A stretch of 64,000 nucleotides of DNA from JAJFFW01 sp965263375 (GTDB taxonomy: Bacteria; Pseudomonadota; Alphaproteobacteria; Caulobacterales; Parvularculaceae): NCBI GenBank assembly GCA_965263375.1, contig OZ253669.1:1364001-1428000 (forward strand). The letters run 5' to 3'. Positions 59,774 through 64,000 of this stretch are shown here, piece by piece (the stretch's first letter is position 1; each line of letters opens with the position of its first letter). The translations under genes and the position numbers were made by a program. Below the pieces are notes generated by a model. The model made no database searches. It was not told the DNA's origin and worked only from the letters and a program-made list of their open reading frames with translations.

Positions 59774-61990
59774 TTAAGAAGCAAGAAGCTTTGGTACTAT
59801 TTGTTCTGGGTCGCCAAAATCGACGACTGCGCCGTTGTCAATCCACAGTGCCTTGTCAGCAAGGCGAAGATGGCTCGGGCGATGAGACGTCATAATAATC
59901 GAGCTATCTTTGCGGCGTTCTTCGATCACGGCAAGCAGCGCCCGTTCGCCTTCGTCGTCTAGATTGTCGGCTGGGTTATCCAGCAAATAAATCGGAACTT
60001 TGCGGATAAATGCGCGGGCGAGGGACATGCGCTTTTTCAGGGCGTCAGGCCAAACAGAAAGGGCGTCAGTTGTGACTTTGGTTTCCAGCCCTTGTTTTAA
60101 GGCGCCATCATAAAATTGCGTCAGGCCAAACTTTTCTGCAATTTCTTCCAGCTCGCCCATTGTCGCCGAAGGGTGGGAAAGCCGCAGATTTTGCGCAACT
60201 GTCCCGAACAGAAAATGCGATTCTTCTAATGTAACGCCTAAAGACTGACGCCATTCACCCGGGTCAACCTGGCGCAGGTCCAGCCCATCAATTAGAATTG
60301 AACCTGCTTGTTGTTGATAGAGCGCCGCGAGCAGCTTTAGCGTCGTTGATTTTCCTGAACCACTTTTCCCGCATATCGCCAGCATTTGCCCAGGCTGGAT
60401 CGCAAATGATACGCCGCGCAGTGCTGGTTCTTTTTGCGTCGGGTAGCGGAAGCTGACGCGATCAAAAAATACGGTGCCCTTGAATGTTCTCGCGATGGTG
60501 GGGTTAGCGTTCGGGTCACGCTCTAGCGGCATGCGCAAGAGACGGTCAATTTGTTCAATGCTTTGCATTGTCTGACCGATCGTCAGACTGCTCAACAAAA
60601 TATTGCGTAATGGGTTGAGTACACGCCATGATAGCGCCATGACGGCGATAAGCGCGCCTGAGCTTAAATTCCCGTCCACAACCATCCGAACGCCGATGGC
60701 TAATGTTAAGACGCCGGCAATCGTAACCAAGGACTGCGAAAGCGTTTGAATAACCATATTAAGCTGGCGGGCCTTCATGCTTGCAGTCGCGCTATCGGCT
60801 GAAAGTTGGCGATGACGATGCAGCCACATTTCCTCAGCATTAAGATCGTGAATCACGTTTTGCAATGATAGTGATTCAACGGTCAAATTATTGAGCTGCG
60901 CTTTTGCGTCGCCCGCTGCGCGAACAAGACCGCGAGAATGGGGCAGCCCCCAAGCCGCGATAATTACGTAACAAACAATCAGCGCAACCGGTGCAAAAAC
61001 AAGGTTGCCGCCAATCATCGCAATCGCCGCTAAGAACAATAAGATGAAAGGTAAATCAAATATCGCATTGGCGAGCATGCCGGTAAACGCCTCGCGTACT
61101 GACGTCATCTGACGCAAACGCGTGATTTGAGAACCAAGAGGAGAATCTTGGGTATAAGAAAGCGGCATATGTAACAGGTGACGGAAAGCTGCTTCGTTAA
61201 TTTGGTTATCTAGCCGTCCGCCAAGATAGGCTTGCAAACGTCCTCTGATTTCTCTCAGCATAAAGTCAGCCGATAAAATCATAATAATGCCGACCGTCAG
61301 GCCGAGCAGCACATCATATGCTTTTGCGCCGATCGCTTTATCATAGACATTCATGACAAACAGCGGCGTTAACATCGCTAGCAGGTTTGTCACAAAACTG
61401 ATCGCAAAGATCGATCCGATAACAGGGCGGAATACACGGAAAATGGTTGATGACCATTTTAGTTTACCGGCGCCAGGAACCTTGTCAGTTTCGCTTTGCT
61501 CAGGAAAAATAAGGAGTCCAAAGATTTCGTCTTTTTCAAGCCGTTCAACTTTATTCGTTTGCGGATTGAATGAATGGGCGAAACCTTGCTCATCGACTTT
61601 TTCGATTAATCGAAAGCGGCCGCCTTCCATTTGCATGAAGCAGGGCAAATATTCATTTCGTAAAACGTGTTGGTTTGCCGCCTCGACAGTGGTCTTGAAG
61701 CCAAGGCGGAAGAGCACGGTTCTAAATGTTTGAAGCGTGTCAACTTGGTCCACATGGGGCATCGCTTCAAAAATTCGGCGCTCACCCTGTGTCCACCCAG
61801 TAATTTTCAAAAAACGAACGAGCGTTTTCATGCAATCCGCGCTATTCGCGGGCATGCTTTCTGGGGCATCGATGGAAAAGGCTTCTGACAATTTTTTACG
61901 AAGCCGTTCAACTGGGTTTATCGACGGCGTTGGCGCGTCGTCAAAGCGCAGCTGATGCAATGTGCTTGGCGTGTCCTTTTTCTGCGTCAT
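59774..61990 (-). CDS. type I secretion ABC protein with C39-like domain and degenerate NBD
   Basis: ABC exporter subunit of 738 residues: N-terminal C39-peptidase-like domain without catalytic Cys/His (about 50-165), a transmembrane domain of six helices (about 190-480), and a nucleotide-binding domain. Walker A is intact (GKSGSGKST, K547) and the H-loop His is present (H703), but the signature is replaced (LSVWPDALKKR instead of LSGGQ, about 644), the Walker B Glu is Asn (LLDNPADNLD, N672), and the Q-loop has Glu (VTLEESHF, 589). It overlaps its partner upstream by four bases, so it is probably half of a heterodimer. Confidence 0.9.
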   Translation of the reverse strand: MTQKKDTPSTLHQLRFDDAPTPSINPVERLRKKLSEAFSIDAPESMPANSADCMKTLVRFLKITGWTQGERRIFEAMPHVDQVDTLQTFRTVLFRLGFKTTVEAANQHVLRNEYLPCFMQMEGGRFRLIEKVDEQGFAHSFNPQTNKVERLEKDEIFGLLIFPEQSETDKVPGAGKLKWSSTIFRVFRPVIGSIFAISFVTNLLAMLTPLFVMNVYDKAIGAKAYDVLLGLTVGIIMILSADFMLREIRGRLQAYLGGRLDNQINEAAFRHLLHMPLSYTQDSPLGSQITRLRQMTSVREAFTGMLANAIFDLPFILLFLAAIAMIGGNLVFAPVALIVCYVIIAAWGLPHSRGLVRAAGDAKAQLNNLTVESLSLQNVIHDLNAEEMWLHRHRQLSADSATASMKARQLNMVIQTLSQSLVTIAGVLTLAIGVRMVVDGNLSSGALIAVMALSWRVLNPLRNILLSSLTIGQTMQSIEQIDRLLRMPLERDPNANPTIARTFKGTVFFDRVSFRYPTQKEPALRGVSFAIQPGQMLAICGKSGSGKSTTLKLLAALYQQQAGSILIDGLDLRQVDPGEWRQSLGVTLEESHFLFGTVAQNLRLSHPSATMGELEEIAEKFGLTQFYDGALKQGLETKVTTDALSVWPDALKKRMSLARAFIRKVPIYLLDNPADNLDDEGERALLAVIEERRKDSSIIMTSHRPSHLRLADKALWIDNGAVVDFGDPEQIVPKLLAS

Positions 61991-63756
61991 GACGAGGCCT
62001 TCTGCGCTTGGTCTTTTTTCGGCGGCGAGGATATGTCGAGCGTTTGAACTTGACCGTTGCGCGTTTCATACGCAGCATCACACAGGCGGATAAGCGAAGG
62101 ACGGTGGGTTGCTATCAGCACGGTCATTTGCCCGCGCAATGAGTTTAGTGCTGCTGTTAATGCTTTCTCCGCCCCAAGATCTAACGCCGTATTGGCTTCG
62201 TCTAGAAGTAAGACTGCAGGCCGAAGCGCCAATGCACGTGCGATGCAGATGCGCTGTGCGGTGGAAGCGGGGATCTCACCGCCTGAGGTTCCGCGCAAGG
62301 GCGTATCATAGCCGAGCGGCATGCGGGTGATTTCTGTGTCTAGGCCGATTAACTTACACGCCCATAGGCAGGCTGGTGTTGGCGTCGCTCCAAAAAGGGT
62401 CAGATTTTCTAATATCGTTCCGCGAAAAGTTTGCGGTTCTTGCTGCACATAACGCACCGCTTCACGAATGGCGGGGGCGTTATCGCCTATTAGATGCACG
62501 CCGCCGATCATCGCCATTCCTGAGCTTGGAGAAAATGATCCGCTTAGCGATCGCAAAAGGCTTGTGCGTCCACTGCCATCTTCACCGCGAAAGGCGATCA
62601 GGGCGCCGCCTGGAATTGTTAGTGATAGATTTTCAAACTGAAACTTTTGGCTTTTGCGGTGTTTTATGGAGACATTTTCCAATATAATTTCCGCGGGCCG
62701 TTGAACAACGCTATTTTTTTGTGTTGTCGCTAAGATATTAAAAGTTTGCGGCTCGCTATTATCAAAAATTTCTTTAATCCGATCACGTTTTAACGTGGCA
62801 AGCTGTATTTCATTCCAAGCAGATAACATGCGGATCAAAGGTTGTAGCAACTGCGACGATAAAAGCATGCAACAGGCAAGACCGCCCATTGAAAGCTTGT
62901 CTTGAATGACCAGTATTGCGCCGAATGAGACAATGGCGACGGTTGAAATGGAGGCATAGGCCGCAGCTTGAGATTGTGCTGCATTTGTTGTTGTAATTGT
63001 TTGTCTGACGATATTACTGGCGCCTGCTTGTAAGCGTTCAAACCGGCGCATGATAAATGGTTCCATCGCCAATGATTTTACGGTCGCCATCGTCCGCAAG
63101 ATTTCGATAATAAAGTCCGTTTTGCGCGCCTCAGTTTTTTCTCGTTCTTCGGCCAAAGCCCGCAGTTTTTCAGACCGATGAACACACATGTAACTAAAGA
63201 TCGCAAAAAGACTAAGCGGGACCAAAAATAAGAGGCCCCCGACAATTAAGATCACAAGCGCAAATAAAGGGGCAAACATCATGTCTAATGCGCTCAGCCG
63301 AGAAGAGCCGCTAAGATAATCTCCAAAGCCACTAATTGACGAGACACGGTCTAAATGATCTGAAGTCGTACTTTCCCGGTGAACAGAAGGCGGTGATGTC
63401 ATAATCGCCCGCATGGAACGACGTGTCAGTTTATGTGTAAACGAAGAAGCCGACCAATTCACAACGTAATTGCGAAGGGCCTTTAACGCAAAATCAACAA
63501 TTAAGACGAAGCAAACGCCTATTAACAAAAGGTTGAGGGTTTTAAATGAAGCGTTCGGCAAAACACGGTCATAAACTTGTAAAATGGTTATGGGTAACGC
63601 CAACGCCAAAATGTTTACGACGGCTGATGCCGCATACACATTTTGTGTGGCTTTCGGCGCTTCTTCACCAAAAAAAGCCGAATCATCTTCCCCGGTTGCG
63701 CCTTTGGCAAGCGTTTGGAAGAATCGCGTTACATCGCGAAGCGAATTGCTAAACAT
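61987..63756 (-). CDS. type I secretion ABC protein with Walker A Lys-to-Arg change
   Basis: ABC exporter subunit of 589 residues with six membrane helices (about 45-320) and a nucleotide-binding domain. Walker B is intact (VLLLDEANTALD, D519-E520), the Q-loop Gln (VQQEP), a signature-like TSGGE and the H-loop (ATHRPS, H551) are kept. Walker A is GEDGSGRTS, so the nucleotide lysine is Arg (R397). The signature loop is followed by an insertion (IPASTAQR) before the helix. With the second ABC gene four bases away and the HlyD gene after it, this forms a heterodimeric exporter. The upstream gene of this operon is not visible; it is divergent from a gene at the window end. Confidence 0.9.
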   Translation of the reverse strand: MFSNSLRDVTRFFQTLAKGATGEDDSAFFGEEAPKATQNVYAASAVVNILALALPITILQVYDRVLPNASFKTLNLLLIGVCFVLIVDFALKALRNYVVNWSASSFTHKLTRRSMRAIMTSPPSVHRESTTSDHLDRVSSISGFGDYLSGSSRLSALDMMFAPLFALVILIVGGLLFLVPLSLFAIFSYMCVHRSEKLRALAEEREKTEARKTDFIIEILRTMATVKSLAMEPFIMRRFERLQAGASNIVRQTITTTNAAQSQAAAYASISTVAIVSFGAILVIQDKLSMGGLACCMLLSSQLLQPLIRMLSAWNEIQLATLKRDRIKEIFDNSEPQTFNILATTQKNSVVQRPAEIILENVSIKHRKSQKFQFENLSLTIPGGALIAFRGEDGSGRTSLLRSLSGSFSPSSGMAMIGGVHLIGDNAPAIREAVRYVQQEPQTFRGTILENLTLFGATPTPACLWACKLIGLDTEITRMPLGYDTPLRGTSGGEIPASTAQRICIARALALRPAVLLLDEANTALDLGAEKALTAALNSLRGQMTVLIATHRPSLIRLCDAAYETRNGQVQTLDISSPPKKDQAQKASS

Positions 63757-63829
63757 ACTGCGCCGCTACGTTTACTAACTATTAACGTTAAGAGTACGAT
63801 TACTAGAATTAGATTCAAATGATTGAAAA

Positions 63830-63855
63830 ACCCTAAGCAAACGGTCTTTTAGGGT
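63830..63855 (+). repeat. inverted repeat between the T1SS and the gene at the window end
   Basis: ACCCTAA (63830-63836) and TTAGGGT (63849-63855) flank a 12-base loop, with GGTTTTATT following. It resembles a terminator on the plus strand although no plus-strand gene precedes it, so it may instead be part of the divergent control region. Confidence 0.35.
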
Positions 63856-63955
63856 GGTTTTATTCCGATAAAAATTAACTAAACCTCTAAAGGACCGATT
63901 AAGCTCGTCCATTTAGCATGCCTGCCAGGATCCTTTACATTTATAGGCTTGAGCT

Positions 63956-64000
63956 ATGGCGCGCGACGACGAGCAGAGTGTTAACAACCAACAACCAAAA
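63956..64000 (+). CDS. 5' end of a gene running off the window (15 codons visible)
   Basis: An ATG at 63956 opens a frame of 15 codons, MARDDEQSVNNQQPK, to the window end without a stop. The composition is hydrophilic. It is divergent from the type I secretion operon, so a secreted substrate with a C-terminal signal is plausible. There is only a weak ribosome binding site (TAGG about eight bases before). Only the start is visible, so this is tentative. Confidence 0.35.
   Translation, partial: MARDDEQSVNNQQPK

Noticed and set aside
1..64000. CRISPR array, rRNA, tRNA or prophage region
   Set aside because: I saw no regularly spaced direct repeats, no rRNA or tRNA sequences and no structural phage genes.

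Overview
The window is a stretch of chromosome from an alphaproteobacterium. The best markers are the F1-ATPase zeta-type subunit (DUF1476), ClpS next to ClpA, a PurC/PurS/PurQ purine cluster, a stand-alone E1-alpha/E1-beta oxo-acid dehydrogenase pair, an Anbu-type proteasome-like peptidase beside a DUF2126 transglutaminase, and a lone 'gene transfer agent holin' gene. A large two-helix coiled-coil protein that resembles the polar protein TipN would fit the Caulobacterales/Maricaulales/Parvularculales side of the class, but that is inference. I see no tRNA, rRNA, CRISPR array or intact insertion sequence. Almost everything looks like stable core chromosome with a few accessory pockets.

Layout. 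1-3.5 kb: DUF1499 protein, clpS, clpA. 3.6-10.7 kb: an accessory-looking patch with a pair of palindromic REP-like elements, two small membrane proteins of unknown role, a frameshifted relic gene, a sterol-desaturase-family hydroxylase, a secreted EF-hand protein, a cysteine-rich protein and a TIR-FlgO-TPR protein. 10-15.5 kb: nitroreductase, the yceJ/yceI-type pair (cytochrome b561 plus YceI), then the purC-purS-SDR-purQ run and the ATPase zeta gene, with a strongly structured intergenic stretch between purC and zeta. 15.6-28.6 kb: a cyclic-nucleotide-binding thioredoxin-reductase-like flavoprotein, branched-chain oxo-acid dehydrogenase E1 alpha and beta, three two-component signalling genes, transaldolase, haloalkane dehalogenase, dihydrolipoyl dehydrogenase (E3) and CysQ. 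28.7-31.5 kb: cysD and a cysNC fusion, closed by a strong terminator.

31.8-42.2 kb: a metallo-beta-lactamase lipoprotein/SDR pair, prolyl iminopeptidase, a putative lipoprotein, a CHASE2-cyclase with a degenerate catalytic domain, a complete Mla-type phospholipid transport operon (permease with STAS, ATPase, MCE protein, auxiliary lipoprotein) and a DUF2721 protein. 42.2-49.3 kb: the TipN-like protein, a cation/proton antiporter, the 3TM holin, ThiO and an SDR.

49.6-52.8 kb holds what I consider the most interesting locus: a tight three-gene operon of a histidinol-dehydrogenase paralogue, a HAD phosphatase fused to an IGP-dehydratase-like domain, and a second IGP-dehydratase-like protein. 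All carry changed active-site residues, which suggests a pathway that reuses the last steps of histidine biosynthesis on another substrate. 53-58.4 kb: DUF2147 protein, transglutaminase/DUF2126 protein and Anbu. 58.4-64 kb: a type I secretion system of one HlyD-type adaptor and two ABC subunits whose nucleotide sites are each degenerate in a different way; a further gene begins divergently and runs off the window end.
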